From: an uncultured Gemmatimonadota bacterium
GTDB taxonomy: Bacteria > Gemmatimonadota > Gemmatimonadetes > Gemmatimonadales > GWC2-71-9
DNA: 7,405 nucleotides
Assembly (NCBI GenBank): GCA_946480845.1
Contig: CAMLLJ010000138.1
Location: 1 to 7,405, forward strand
Direction: 5' to 3'
Shown: positions 1 to 7,397 of the stretch, piece after piece
Layout: each line of letters begins with the position of its first letter
Position numbering within the stretch: the first letter of the stretch is position 1
The notes under the pieces: model-generated
Told to the model about the DNA's origin: nothing
Seen by the model: only the letters and a program-made list of their open reading frames with translations
Database searches by the model: none
Made by a program: the position numbers and the translations under genes

Positions 1-26
1 CTACGCTTGGAAAGACCCGCTTCGCC

Positions 27-31
27 GGAGG
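27..31 (+). promoter_or_regulatory. Possible Shine-Dalgarno for the glycosyltransferase
   Basis: GGAGG lies 14 nt before the ATG at 46. The spacing is longer than the usual 5-10 nt, so the site supports this start only weakly. No other candidate is visible between the window edge and the ATG. Confidence 0.35.
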
Positions 32-45
32 ATTCGCAGTCCCTG

Positions 46-1026
46 ATGGATATTTCGGTCATCGTCTGCACCCACGACCGGTCAGCCTCGCTCGAGCGCG
101 TGCTGGCGGGGCTCGCCGCCCAGGCCGGCCTCGAGGACCGGACCTGGGAGGTCGTCGTGGTGGACAATCAGTCCACTGACGACACGGCGGCGGTAGTTCG
201 TGCCGCGGCCGCGAACTGCCCGGTGCCGCTCCGCTACCGGTACGAGAGCGAGCCGGGCAAGTCGAACGCGCTCAATGCCGGGATCGATGCGGCCGGGGGC
301 AAGGTACTGGCATTCACGGACGACGACGTCGCGCTGACCCCCGGCGGGCTCGCGGGGCTCGCCGAGGTGATGGAGCGCTTCGGCTGCGACGGCGTCGGCG
401 GGCCGGTCGTGCCGGTGTGGACCGGTCCGCCGCCGCCCTGGCTGGCCGATGACGGTCCGTACCGGATGCACGCCGCCGTCGTGAGCTTCCAGCACGGTGA
501 TGAGCCCATCGCGCTGGACGCGGCGCCGCTCGGCGCCAACAGCGCCTACCGCCGCGAGGTGTTCGAGCGGTACGGGCGCTTCCGCGCGGATCTCGGCCAT
601 GTGGGCCGGACTCCGCTCCCCTGCGAGGACACTGAGCTCGCGCGGCGGGTGCTGCGCGGCGGCGGCGAGCTGCGCTACGCCCCCGGCGCGGTCGTGTACC
701 ACGACGTCGAACCCGCGCGGCTCACCCGGCGATACTTCCTGGACTGGTACAAGGCGCGGGGGCGGGCGGCAGCGCGGGAGGAGGCTCCGGACGGGAGCGC
801 GGCAAGCGTGGCCGGGGTGCCGCGCCACCTGCTCCGCACCTTCGTGACCTCGCTGGTCCACTGGATCTTCTCCGTGGGCAGCGCCCGGCGCTTCTTTCAC
901 AAGCTGCAGACCTGGCGCGCCGCCGGGGCGATCGCCGAGGCGCGCGGCGCTACGCCACCGGCCGGTACAACCCCCACGTTCGCCGGAGGGCATCGGCAAT
1001 CTCCCCGATCGACGCCCGCACCCTGA
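46..1026 (+). CDS. Family 2 glycosyltransferase (GT-A fold)
   Basis: Inverting glycosyltransferase that probably moves a sugar from a nucleotide-sugar donor onto a cell-surface glycan or lipid acceptor at the cytoplasmic face; donor and acceptor cannot be told from sequence. The 326-residue product opens directly with the first GT2 beta strand ([11 protein letters not shown]), followed by [12 protein letters not shown] around residue 40, [13 protein letters not shown] near 67-79, the metal-binding DxD-type motif FTDDDV (Asp92-94) and the acceptor-side CEDTELARR (Glu194, Asp195). An aromatic and basic stretch at about residues 260-290 could be a membrane-associating helix; there is no clear transmembrane bundle. 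ATG at 46 is preferred because it places the fold at the N-terminus, but the frame is open to the left edge and TTG at 7 would add 13 residues. The last roughly 25 residues are low in complexity, rich in Pro, Thr and Ser, and overlap the opposite-strand mutase gene, so they are probably a non-conserved tail. Confidence 0.9.
   Translation: MDISVIVCTHDRSASLERVLAGLAAQAGLEDRTWEVVVVDNQSTDDTAAVVRAAAANCPVPLRYRYESEPGKSNALNAGIDAAGGKVLAFTDDDVALTPGGLAGLAEVMERFGCDGVGGPVVPVWTGPPPPWLADDGPYRMHAAVVSFQHGDEPIALDAAPLGANSAYRREVFERYGRFRADLGHVGRTPLPCEDTELARRVLRGGGELRYAPGAVVYHDVEPARLTRRYFLDWYKARGRAAAREEAPDGSAASVAGVPRHLLRTFVTSLVHWIFSVGSARRFFHKLQTWRAAGAIAEARGATPPAGTTPTFAGGHRQSPRSTPAP
950..1026. other. Tail-to-tail coding overlap of glycosyltransferase and mutase
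   Basis: The plus-strand glycosyltransferase (TGA at 1024-1026) runs 77 bp into the 3' end of the minus-strand mutase (TAG at 952-950). The mutase part is conserved in type ([22 protein letters not shown]), whereas the glycosyltransferase part is low-complexity. No hairpin with a T-tract was seen here, so no intrinsic terminator is evident for either gene. Confidence 0.85.
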
Positions 1027-2488
1027 CGCACTCGATGATCAGCGGCATCAGCGGCCCGGACCCTGCGGCCGCGGCCTCCAGCGCGGCGAGCGCCGACGCG
1101 ACGGCGCCGGCATCACGCCTGGAACGCACCGCATCGAGCCGGGCTCGCTGGCGCGCCGCCAGGGCGGAGTAGTCGGGAGCGGGCAGGACCGGCGGCGGCG
1201 CCTCGTCGGTGAAACGGTTGACGCCCACGACGACCTGCTGCCCGCTTTCCTGCGCCTGCTGCAGCTCCCACGCACTCCTCGCAATGCTCTCCTGGAAGTA
1301 CCCGCGCTCGATCGCGGCCGTGGCACCGCCCATGGCGTCCACCTGCGCGATCAGCTCGCGCGCGCCGGCCTCGATGGCGTCGGTCAGCGCCTCGACGTAA
1401 TAGCTGCCGGCGAGCGGATCGACCACGCGGGCGACGCCGCTCTCGTAGCCGAGGACCTGCTGCGTTCGCAGGGCCAGCGTCGCCGACTCGGCGGTGGGCA
1501 GCGACAGCGCTTCGTCGTAGCCGTTGGTGTGCAGCGACTGGGTGCCGCCCAGGACCGCGGCCAGTCCCTGCACCGCCACCCGGACGACATTGTTGAGCGG
1601 CTGCTGGGCCTGCAGCGTGACGCCGCCGGTCTGGGTGTGGAAGCGAAGCCGGGCGGTCGCGTCGTCGGCGCCCAGGCGCTCGCGGGCGAGCCGCGCCCAG
1701 AGGCGGCGCGCGGCGCGGAACTTCGCCGTTTCCTCGAAGAGATCGTTGTGGCTGGCAAAGAAGAACGAGAGCCGCGGCCCGAAGGTGTTCACCGGGATCC
1801 CCGCCTCGACCGCGACCCGGACGTACTCGAGCGCGTTGGCCAGCGTGAACCCCACTTCCTGCACCGCGGTCGCCCCTGCCTCGCGCATGTGATAGCCGCT
1901 GATGGAGATCGGGTTGAAGCTCATCTCCTCGTCCGACACGAACCGGAAGATGTCGGCCACCAGGCGGAGCGACGGACGCGCGGGATAGATGTAGGTCCCG
2001 CGCGCGATGTACTCCTTGAGGATGTCATTCTGGATGGTGCCCGCGAGGGCGCGGCGCGCCACGCCCTGCTCCTCCCCGGCCACCACGTACATCGCGAGCA
2101 GCGTTGCCGCCGTCGCATTGATGGTCATCGACGTGGACACCTCGCCGAGCGGGATCCCGCGGAAGAGGTCGGCGAGGTCGTCCACCGTGTCGATCGCCAC
2201 GCCGACGCGCCCGACCTCGCCCTGGGCCATCGGGTGGTCGGAGTCGTAGCCCATCTGGGTGGGGAGGTCGAACGCGGTGGAGAGGCCGGTCTGCCCGCCG
2301 GCGAGGAGCCGGCGGAAGCGCTCGTTGGTCTCCTCGGCGGTGCCGAATCCCGCATACTGCCGCATCGTCCAGAGGCGGCTGGTGTACATCGCGGGGTAGA
2401 CGCCGCGGGTGAAGGGGTACGCCCCCGGCGCACCGAGGTCGCGCGCGGGGTCTCCGGTCCAGTCGCCCGGACCGTAGACGGTCTTCAC
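950..2488 (-). CDS. mcmA: Methylmalonyl-CoA mutase large (catalytic) subunit, without B12 domain
   Basis: Cytosolic enzyme that interconverts (R)-methylmalonyl-CoA and succinyl-CoA by an adenosylcobalamin radical mechanism, feeding propionate, odd-chain fatty acid and branched amino acid carbon into the TCA cycle. The 512 residues form only the substrate-binding barrel part. The sequence resembles the archaeal-type split mutases ([64 protein letters not shown]). Residues matching the Propionibacterium active site are present: Tyr45 (Tyr89), Arg163 (Arg207, which holds the substrate carboxylate), Tyr199 and His200 (Tyr243, His244). Tyr plus Arg at these places favours methylmalonyl-CoA over isobutyryl-CoA mutase, which has Phe and Gln. 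The C-terminus ends as split large subunits do, and no DxHxxG cobalamin motif follows, so a separate small B12-binding subunit is expected elsewhere. Start is GTG overlapping the fbp stop (GTGA). The N-terminus appears a few tens of residues shorter than archaeal homologues I recall, and no in-frame ATG, GTG or TTG occurs in about 45 codons read upstream. Stop is TAG. Confidence 0.95.
   Translation of the reverse strand: MKTVYGPGDWTGDPARDLGAPGAYPFTRGVYPAMYTSRLWTMRQYAGFGTAEETNERFRRLLAGGQTGLSTAFDLPTQMGYDSDHPMAQGEVGRVGVAIDTVDDLADLFRGIPLGEVSTSMTINATAATLLAMYVVAGEEQGVARRALAGTIQNDILKEYIARGTYIYPARPSLRLVADIFRFVSDEEMSFNPISISGYHMREAGATAVQEVGFTLANALEYVRVAVEAGIPVNTFGPRLSFFFASHNDLFEETAKFRAARRLWARLARERLGADDATARLRFHTQTGGVTLQAQQPLNNVVRVAVQGLAAVLGGTQSLHTNGYDEALSLPTAESATLALRTQQVLGYESGVARVVDPLAGSYYVEALTDAIEAGARELIAQVDAMGGATAAIERGYFQESIARSAWELQQAQESGQQVVVGVNRFTDEAPPPVLPAPDYSALAARQRARLDAVRSRRDAGAVASALAALEAAAAGSGPLMPLIIECVRVRASIGEIADALRRTWGLYRPVA
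2485..2488 (-). promoter_or_regulatory. GTGA stop-start overlap coupling fbp and the mutase
   Basis: On the minus strand the last fbp codons read CTG TGA, and the GTG inside CTGTGA is the mutase start. The mRNA just upstream reads AACACCTCCGTGCT, which contains no Shine-Dalgarno and instead resembles the anti-SD sequence. Mutase translation therefore probably relies on reinitiation by ribosomes ending fbp. Confidence 0.7.
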
Positions 2489-3531
2489 AGCACGGAGGTG
2501 TTGAGCGCCACCGCGGGGCGCGGCGGCACCTGCATCCGGCGCAGGGTGTCCGCGACGTAGCCCACGTCCTCGCGGGAGCCGATGACCAGCGGCGTGCGCT
2601 GGTGCAGGCCCTCGGGGACGATGTCGAGGATGCGGTTGAGCCCGTCGGTGGCGGAGCCCTGCGCCTGCTCGGCGATGAACGCCATCGGGGCCGCCTCGTA
2701 GAGCAGTCGGAGCTTGCCGCGCGGGTTCTTGGTGTCGGCGGGGTACATGAACACGCCGCCGGAAATCAGGTTCCGGTGGAAGTCGGCCACCAGCGAGCCG
2801 ATGTAGCGGCTGTTCTTGCCCGCGATCTCATCGGGCCGGTCGCCGTGGAAGCCGCGCACGGCCTGCTGGATGGGCCGCTCCCAGCGCGCGAAGTTGCTCT
2901 CGTTCACGCTGTAGTAGCGGCCGACGCGCGGCGTCACGATGCGCGGGTGCGAGAGCAGGAACTCCCCGATGGTGGGGTCGAGCGTGAAGCCATGGACGCC
3001 CTGGCCCGTGGTGTAGACCATCATGGTGCTGGAGCCGTACATCACGTACCCGGCGGCGACCTGCTTGACGCCCGGCTGGAGCACGTCGGCCACGGTGCCC
3101 CGGCCCTCCAGCGACACGCGGCGGTAGATGCTGAAGATCGTGCCGACGGCGGAGTTCACGTCGATGTTCGACGAGCCGTCGAGCGGGTCGAACAGCACCG
3201 CGTACTTCCCCGCCTCGAATTCGGGCGGCACCGGGATGATCTCCGCCTCCTCCTCCGAGCACATGACGCAGACGCGGCCGGTGTGGCTGAGGCAGTTCTT
3301 GATGACCTCGTTGGCGAGGACGTCGAGCTTCTGCTGTTCCTCCCCCTGGACGTTGCCGGAGCCGGCACTGCCGAGCACGTTCCCGAGCCCGGCACGCCGG
3401 ATGGTGGCGGCCACGATCTTGCAGCCGAGGGCGATGTCGTACAGGAGATTGGAGAGCTCGCCCGTGGCCTCGGGATAGCGGTCTTCCTGGTCCAGGATGA
3501 AGCGCTCGATGGTCGTGACATTGGTCTGCAC
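2485..3531 (-). CDS. fbp: Fructose-1,6-bisphosphatase, class I
   Basis: Cytosolic metal-dependent phosphatase that converts fructose 1,6-bisphosphate to fructose 6-phosphate and phosphate, an irreversible step of gluconeogenesis. At 348 residues it has class I length. Metal ligands are visible: Glu93/Glu94 in SEEEAE, Asp115 and Asp118 in [11 protein letters not shown], and Glu279 in LRLLYEAAP. Substrate residues also match the family: Asn212 in NESNFARW, Arg242-Tyr243 in [13 protein letters not shown], and Tyr263 in GGVFMYPAD. Positions equivalent to the AMP site of mammalian FBPase are partly kept (Thr23, Glu25, Ser27, Lys109, Tyr110), so inhibition by AMP is plausible. Start is GTG, chosen because AGAGGAG lies 6 nt upstream and the N-terminus aligns with the family (TTIERFIL...). 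It follows comEC by 11 nt and overlaps the mutase start by 4 bases. I see no truncation or missing catalytic residue. Confidence 0.97.
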   Translation of the reverse strand: MQTNVTTIERFILDQEDRYPEATGELSNLLYDIALGCKIVAATIRRAGLGNVLGSAGSGNVQGEEQQKLDVLANEVIKNCLSHTGRVCVMCSEEEAEIIPVPPEFEAGKYAVLFDPLDGSSNIDVNSAVGTIFSIYRRVSLEGRGTVADVLQPGVKQVAAGYVMYGSSTMMVYTTGQGVHGFTLDPTIGEFLLSHPRIVTPRVGRYYSVNESNFARWERPIQQAVRGFHGDRPDEIAGKNSRYIGSLVADFHRNLISGGVFMYPADTKNPRGKLRLLYEAAPMAFIAEQAQGSATDGLNRILDIVPEGLHQRTPLVIGSREDVGYVADTLRRMQVPPRPAVALNTSVL

Positions 3532-3537
3532 GGCACG

Positions 3538-3544
3538 CTCCTCT
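3538..3544 (-). promoter_or_regulatory. Shine-Dalgarno of fbp
   Basis: The minus strand reads AGAGGAG, then CGTGCC, then GTG: a strong ribosome binding site 6 nt before the fbp start. It overlaps the last base of the comEC TAG stop and confirms GTG at 3531. It is the clearest ribosome binding site in the operon and suggests fbp is translated well independently of comEC. Confidence 0.8.
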
Positions 3545-5780
3545 ACTGCACGGGATAGGTGACCGAGCCGCGACGGCCGCGGATGGTCATCGTCCTGCCA
3601 TCGGTGGTGACGCGCACCGATCCTTCGCGGTCGGTGCGCCAGATGTCGGCGCCATGGCGCCGCAGCCGCTCGAGCGCCTCAGGCGCGGGATGGCCGTACC
3701 GGTTCCGGCCGACGCTCACCACCGCGGCGGCAGGGTCCAGCTCGTCGAGCCAGGCATCGCCCGAGGCGCCGCGGCTCCCGTGATGCCCCACCTTGAGCAG
3801 ATCGGCGCGCCCCACGCGGCCCCGGAGCCGCGCTTCGGCCGGCAGGCCGGCGTCGCCGGCGAAGATCGCGCTGAAGCCGCCGAACTCGACGCGCAGCACG
3901 ATGGAGTCCTCGTTGACGTCGGTGCCCCACTCGGCCCACGTCGTATCGGGGTGCAGCACCGTGAAGCCGACGCCGTCCAGCTCGAACGCGGTACCGCTCC
4001 GCGCGGCCCGCCAGGCGACGCCCGCGGCCTCGACATCATCCAGGAAGCCCGTATAGGCCGGGTCGGGCACCTGCGCCGCGGGGTCGAGCACCATCCTCGT
4101 CCGGAAGCGGTCGAGGATCGCGGATGCACCGCCCAGGTGATCGAGGTGACCGTGGGAAAGGACGATCATTTCGAGCGTGCGAACTCCGTGCCGCGCGAGG
4201 AACGGCGCGATCACGCGGCGGCCCGCGTCGGACCCGGCGCTGCGCGGACCGAGATCGACGAGCAGCCACCTGCCGGCGGGCGTCCGGATCGCCGCCCCGT
4301 CGCCCTGGCCCACGTCGAGAAAATGTAACGTGAGCCCCCGCCCGGCGTTACCCGCGGCGGGCCGGAGCCCGCTCGCCAGCGAAAGCCAGGCCCAGACCGC
4401 CACCAGCAGCAGTGCGCGACGGGCCGCCTCGCGCGCCGTATTGCGGCGCCCCACGGTCCACATCGCGGCAGCGAGCGCCGCCGCCCATGGCAGGGCCGAG
4501 CGCACTCCTTCCTCGACGACCAGGTGCCCGCCCGGCACCCGGGCGCCCGCATCCGCCAGCAGCTCGAGCAGGTGCAGCAGCAGCCCCGCTCCTGCCGCGA
4601 GCGCCGCCGCGAGGCCGTGCCAGAGCGGCTCGACCAGCAGGCTCGCCACCACGCCCGGCACCGCGAGCGCGGCGATGGGGATCGCGGCGAAATTGAGGAC
4701 GATCCCGATGACCGCGACCGCGCCGAGCATGGCGGCGGTGATCGGCGCCGTCGCGAGCGTGGCGCCCGCCGATGAGGCGAGCGTCCGCGCGAAGAACCCC
4801 TCGCCCATTCGCGCGTCGCTCCACCGGGTGGCCGTCGTGGCGCCCCAGAGTGCCGCCGCCGAGAGCCAGCCACCGAGATCGAAAACGGCCCACGGCTCGA
4901 TCAGCACGACGACAAGGCAGGTCTGGGCCAGCAGCGCGTCGGGATCGGCGCGCCGCTGCCGGTGAAAGAGCAACGCCAGGAACGCCGTGAGCGCGGCGGC
5001 GCGCGTGCCCGGCGCGGGCCAGCCGAGGAAGGCGACATAGCCGACCGCCACCAGCGCGCCGACCGCGAGTGCGCGGCCTCGGCTGGCCCCGGCCAGCCGA
5101 AGGATGAGCACCACCCAGGCCGAAATGAGGCCGACGTGGAAACCGGATATCGAGAGGAGGTGGACCAGGCCGGAAAAGGCGAAGCGATCCCGCACCGCGG
5201 GGTCGAGCCCGCCTCGGGTTCCCAGCACCAGCGCATCCACGAGCGGCGCGCGGGCGCCGTACAGTGCGCGCGCGCGGCTGGACACGGCAGTGCGGGCCTG
5301 TTCCGCGGCGCCGGGGTCGGAGCGGATGGCCTCGGCCGACGAAACGAGCAGCAGTCCGCCGGCCCGTCCGCCGGCGCCTCCCCGCCGCATCCAGCGACCC
5401 TGCACCCGGAGCTCGGCTCCGGCGGCGGCACCCTCGCCGGCGTTCCAGCGCAGGTCGATCGTACCGCGGCACTGCTGCCCCGGCAGCGCCGCCCGCGCAA
5501 GCCCGTGGCCCGAGGCCGGGTCATGCAGGCGGACCACGAGCGTGCCGCTCCGCTCCGGAAGGCGTGCCGCGCAGCTGCCCCGGTCGGCGGCGAGTGCCAG
5601 CGCCGCCGCAGCGAGCCCGAGCATGAACGTGCCGAGGGCCAGCGTCAGCGCAGAACGCCGGCGCACCGCCACCAGGCCGAGCACCGCGATCACCCCGGCC
5701 GGTGCGCCGAAATGCAGGAGGCCGGTCACAAGACCGGCCCCATAGAAGATCGGAACGAGCAGGGCGGCAGGCGGCGTCAC
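3543..5780 (-). CDS. comEC: ComEC/Rec2-family DNA-uptake channel with MBL-fold domain
   Basis: Inner-membrane protein that carries single-stranded DNA into the cytoplasm during natural transformation. The 745 residues show the full three-part architecture. N-terminal hydrophobic segments (about 5-65) come first, followed by a beta-rich OB-like domain of the DUF4131 type (about 70-155) with Cys70 and Cys104. Next is the Competence-domain membrane region (about 180-470) with the signature [12 protein letters not shown] at 207-218 and many hydrophobic helices. Last is a C-terminal metallo-beta-lactamase-like domain (about 482-740) beginning HFLDVGQGD. Its metal motif is intact: HGHLDH at 543-548, Asp643 in FAGD, and GHHGS at 665-669; in this family the domain is proposed to degrade the non-transported strand. 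Start is GTG, 16 nt after the comFB stop; upstream GGGCGG is only a weak Shine-Dalgarno, so coupling to comFB is likely. No ComEA, ComF or pilus gene is in the window. Full length and intact motifs argue for a working protein. Confidence 0.95.
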   Translation of the reverse strand: MTPPAALLVPIFYGAGLVTGLLHFGAPAGVIAVLGLVAVRRRSALTLALGTFMLGLAAAALALAADRGSCAARLPERSGTLVVRLHDPASGHGLARAALPGQQCRGTIDLRWNAGEGAAAGAELRVQGRWMRRGGAGGRAGGLLLVSSAEAIRSDPGAAEQARTAVSSRARALYGARAPLVDALVLGTRGGLDPAVRDRFAFSGLVHLLSISGFHVGLISAWVVLILRLAGASRGRALAVGALVAVGYVAFLGWPAPGTRAAALTAFLALLFHRQRRADPDALLAQTCLVVVLIEPWAVFDLGGWLSAAALWGATTATRWSDARMGEGFFARTLASSAGATLATAPITAAMLGAVAVIGIVLNFAAIPIAALAVPGVVASLLVEPLWHGLAAALAAGAGLLLHLLELLADAGARVPGGHLVVEEGVRSALPWAAALAAAMWTVGRRNTAREAARRALLLVAVWAWLSLASGLRPAAGNAGRGLTLHFLDVGQGDGAAIRTPAGRWLLVDLGPRSAGSDAGRRVIAPFLARHGVRTLEMIVLSHGHLDHLGGASAILDRFRTRMVLDPAAQVPDPAYTGFLDDVEAAGVAWRAARSGTAFELDGVGFTVLHPDTTWAEWGTDVNEDSIVLRVEFGGFSAIFAGDAGLPAEARLRGRVGRADLLKVGHHGSRGASGDAWLDELDPAAAVVSVGRNRYGHPAPEALERLRRHGADIWRTDREGSVRVTTDGRTMTIRGRRGSVTYPVQ

Positions 5781-5796
5781 CGCCGCCCGCGCCGGA

Positions 5797-6078
5797 TCAG
5801 GCGCGCTCGGCCTTCCGCCCGCAGCGCGGCGCGACCGATACCTTCTGCAGCGCCTCCATGAGCATCACGTCGATCACCGCGCGGCTCTGGTCCCGCTCCA
5901 GGTTGAACTCGGTGACCACCGAGCCTTCCAGCGTGTTCACGTAGCGCGCGGGCACCCGGTTCAGGGTGTAGACCAGCACGTCCCCCTTGCAGATGGGGCA
6001 GCCGCAGAACCGCGGGAAATGCACGCGGAGCCGCTCGTAGGCGGCGAAGACGTGCTCCTCGACGAGATTCCTGATCAT
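5797..6078 (-). CDS. comFB: ComFB-family late competence protein
   Basis: A 93-residue soluble protein resembling the ComFB family. Recognised from the helical start (MIRNLVEEHVFAAYERL), the cysteine cluster FCGCPICKGD, the family-like stretch LNRVPARYV at 39-47, and a long helix (VIDVMLMEALQKV) followed by APRC. Four cysteines (25, 27, 30, 86) could form a zinc site; as I recall, the Bacillus subtilis ComFB structure binds zinc through cysteines. Family role: ComFB is encoded in the B. subtilis comF operon with unclear function, and cyanobacterial members are reported as cyclic-dinucleotide receptors affecting competence or cell size. Regulation of DNA uptake here is inferred from its place directly upstream of comEC. 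The ATG overlaps the miaB stop (ATGA). The same frame stays open far upstream inside miaB, but the family match begins only at this ATG, so the short form is the real gene. A basic, Cys-containing tail (CGRKAERA) ends the protein. The family call is by eye. Confidence 0.85.
   Translation of the reverse strand: MIRNLVEEHVFAAYERLRVHFPRFCGCPICKGDVLVYTLNRVPARYVNTLEGSVVTEFNLERDQSRAVIDVMLMEALQKVSVAPRCGRKAERA
6075..6078 (-). promoter_or_regulatory. ATGA stop-start overlap coupling miaB and comFB
   Basis: The minus strand reads ATGA, where ATG starts comFB and TGA ends miaB. This arrangement usually means translational coupling and supports the short comFB start. Confidence 0.75.
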
Positions 6079-7397
6079 GCGATGGCGAGCTCCCGGAGCG
6101 CGGGGGATACCAGGCTGCCGGTGAACGTCGAGCCGGTCGTGCCGGTGAGGCGGACCGTCCGGTACTGGCCGGCGTCCTCCGCCGGCACGTCCACGAGCAC
6201 GAGATGGTTGGTGCGCGTGCGCGCGAGCATCGCGCCGCCGCGGCGGGCCGGGCGCTCGACGAGGACCTCGTGCACCGAGCCCACGCGCGCGACGTTCTTC
6301 CGGCGCGCCTGGGTGCGCACCGCGCCGACCAGCCGGGCGAGCCGCTCCGACGCAACGGCATCGTCCACGTGGTCGCGGAGCCGGGTGGCCGGCGTGCCCT
6401 CGCGGGGCGAGTACTTGAAGGTGTACGCGTCGTCGAACCCGGCTTCCTCGACCAGCGTGAGCGTCTCGGCGAACTGCGTTTCGGTTTCGCCCGGGAAACC
6501 GACGATGAGGTCGGTCGAGAAGGTGATGCCCGGAATGGCCGCCCGGAGCCGTGCCGCCACCGCGAGGTATTCCTCCCTGGAGTAGCGCCGCAGCATGCGG
6601 CGCAGCACGGCGTTCGATCCGCTCTGCGCCGGCAGGTGCACGTGCTCGCACACGGCCGCGGTGCCGGCCATTGCCTCCACGACGCGGTCGGTGAACTCGG
6701 TGGGGTACGGACTGGTGAACCGCACGCGGCGGATGCCGTCCACGCCGCCCACCGCCCGCAGCAGGTCGGCGAAATCGTGGCTGCCGTCGTGATAGCTGTT
6801 GACGGTCTGACCCAGCAGCGTGACTTCGCTGGTGCCGGTCTCGGCGAGACGGCGGACTTCGGTGACGACATCCTGCAGGGTACGACTCCGCTCGGGTCCG
6901 CGGGTATACGGAACGATGCAGAAGGTGCACCGATAATCGCAGCCGCGCTGGACCGTCACGAACTGGGTGGCCCCGGGCACGCGCACGGCGGGAACGTCCT
7001 CGTAGTGCTCCCAGGAGCGGAACCCGGTCTCGGCGCCGCGCCGGCCCCCCCGGGCATCGCCCACGAGGTCGGGGAGCGACCGGTAGGCATCCGGGCCCAC
7101 CACGAGGTCCACCCGGGGAAGCTGCTCGAGCAGCGCGGGTCCGAGCCGCTGGGCCATGCAGCCGACGACGCCCAGGACGTCGCCCGGCCGCTTGAAGCGG
7201 AGCAGGTCGCCCACCCGGCCGATGACCCGCTGCTCGGCGTTGTCGCGCACGGCGCAGGTGTTCACCAGCATGACGTCGGCGTCGGCCGGGTCGTCGGCGC
7301 GCTCGTAGCCGTCCCGCGCCAGGACACCGAACATGAGCTCGGTGTCCGCGACGTTCATCTGGCAGCCGTAGGTCTCGATGTAGACGCGCTTGGCCAT
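6075..7397 (-). CDS. miaB: tRNA-2-methylthio-N6-dimethylallyladenosine synthase (MiaB)
   Basis: Radical-SAM methylthiotransferase that adds a methylthio group to C2 of i6A37 in tRNAs reading UNN codons, giving ms2i6A and steadying codon-anticodon pairing. The 440 residues have the usual three domains. The N-terminal UPF0004 domain carries Cys12 (ETYGCQMN), Cys48 (NTCAVR) and Cys80 (GCMAQR) for the auxiliary 4Fe-4S cluster. The radical-SAM domain has the CxxxCxxC motif at Cys153, Cys157 and Cys160 (RGCDYRCTFCIVPYTRG). A TRAM RNA-binding domain occupies about 373-437. MiaB-like details (CQMN, AEQRVIGRVGDL, FKYSPREGTPA) separate it from RimO and MtaB. The start is ATG, 8 nt from the right edge; only CTTTTCGC precedes it, so its ribosome site and promoter cannot be judged. 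It is the first visible gene of the minus-strand operon, and its TGA overlaps the comFB ATG. A run of seven C (7045-7051) falls in the linker between the first two domains and does not break the frame. Confidence 0.97.
   Translation of the reverse strand: MAKRVYIETYGCQMNVADTELMFGVLARDGYERADDPADADVMLVNTCAVRDNAEQRVIGRVGDLLRFKRPGDVLGVVGCMAQRLGPALLEQLPRVDLVVGPDAYRSLPDLVGDARGGRRGAETGFRSWEHYEDVPAVRVPGATQFVTVQRGCDYRCTFCIVPYTRGPERSRTLQDVVTEVRRLAETGTSEVTLLGQTVNSYHDGSHDFADLLRAVGGVDGIRRVRFTSPYPTEFTDRVVEAMAGTAAVCEHVHLPAQSGSNAVLRRMLRRYSREEYLAVAARLRAAIPGITFSTDLIVGFPGETETQFAETLTLVEEAGFDDAYTFKYSPREGTPATRLRDHVDDAVASERLARLVGAVRTQARRKNVARVGSVHEVLVERPARRGGAMLARTRTNHLVLVDVPAEDAGQYRTVRLTGTTGSTFTGSLVSPALRELAIA
6090..6094 (-). 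promoter_or_regulatory. Weak Shine-Dalgarno candidate of comFB
   Basis: GGGAG on the minus strand inside the miaB 3' end, 11 nt before the comFB ATG. The spacing is slightly long, so it probably assists rather than replaces coupling. Confidence 0.35.

Noticed and set aside
82..999. Minus-strand open frame of 305 codons opposite the glycosyltransferase
   Set aside because: No recognisable motif, while the plus strand carries clear GT2 motifs including DDD and ED.
1024..1060. Candidate terminator between the convergent genes
   Set aside because: Small GC-rich repeats such as GATCAGCGGCATCAGCGGC are present, but there is no stable hairpin followed by a T-tract, and the region is coding for the mutase.
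1529..2560. Long plus-strand open frame (343 codons) antisense to the mutase gene
   Set aside because: The translation is rich in Arg, Gly, His and Ala with no recognisable domain. It mirrors the codon pattern of the well-supported mutase gene, a common effect in GC-rich DNA.
2602..3558. Long plus-strand open frame (318 codons) antisense to fbp
   Set aside because: Composition is typical of an antisense shadow (Ala, Val, Asp, His, Arg repeats), with no family motif; the opposite strand encodes a complete FBPase.
4348..5472. Minus-strand open frame of 374 codons inside comEC
   Set aside because: An out-of-frame shadow dominated by Arg, Gly, Pro and Ala; comEC in the other frame has intact motifs throughout.
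5777..6871. Minus-strand open frame of 364 codons across miaB, comFB and the comEC start
   Set aside because: Arg-, Ser- and Pro-rich out-of-frame translation without domains; it conflicts with three well-supported genes.
7045..7051. Run of seven C bases in miaB as a possible frameshift or phase-variation site
   Set aside because: The frame is continuous on both sides and the full-length protein has all domains. One seven-base run in a linker of a GC-rich gene is not enough evidence.
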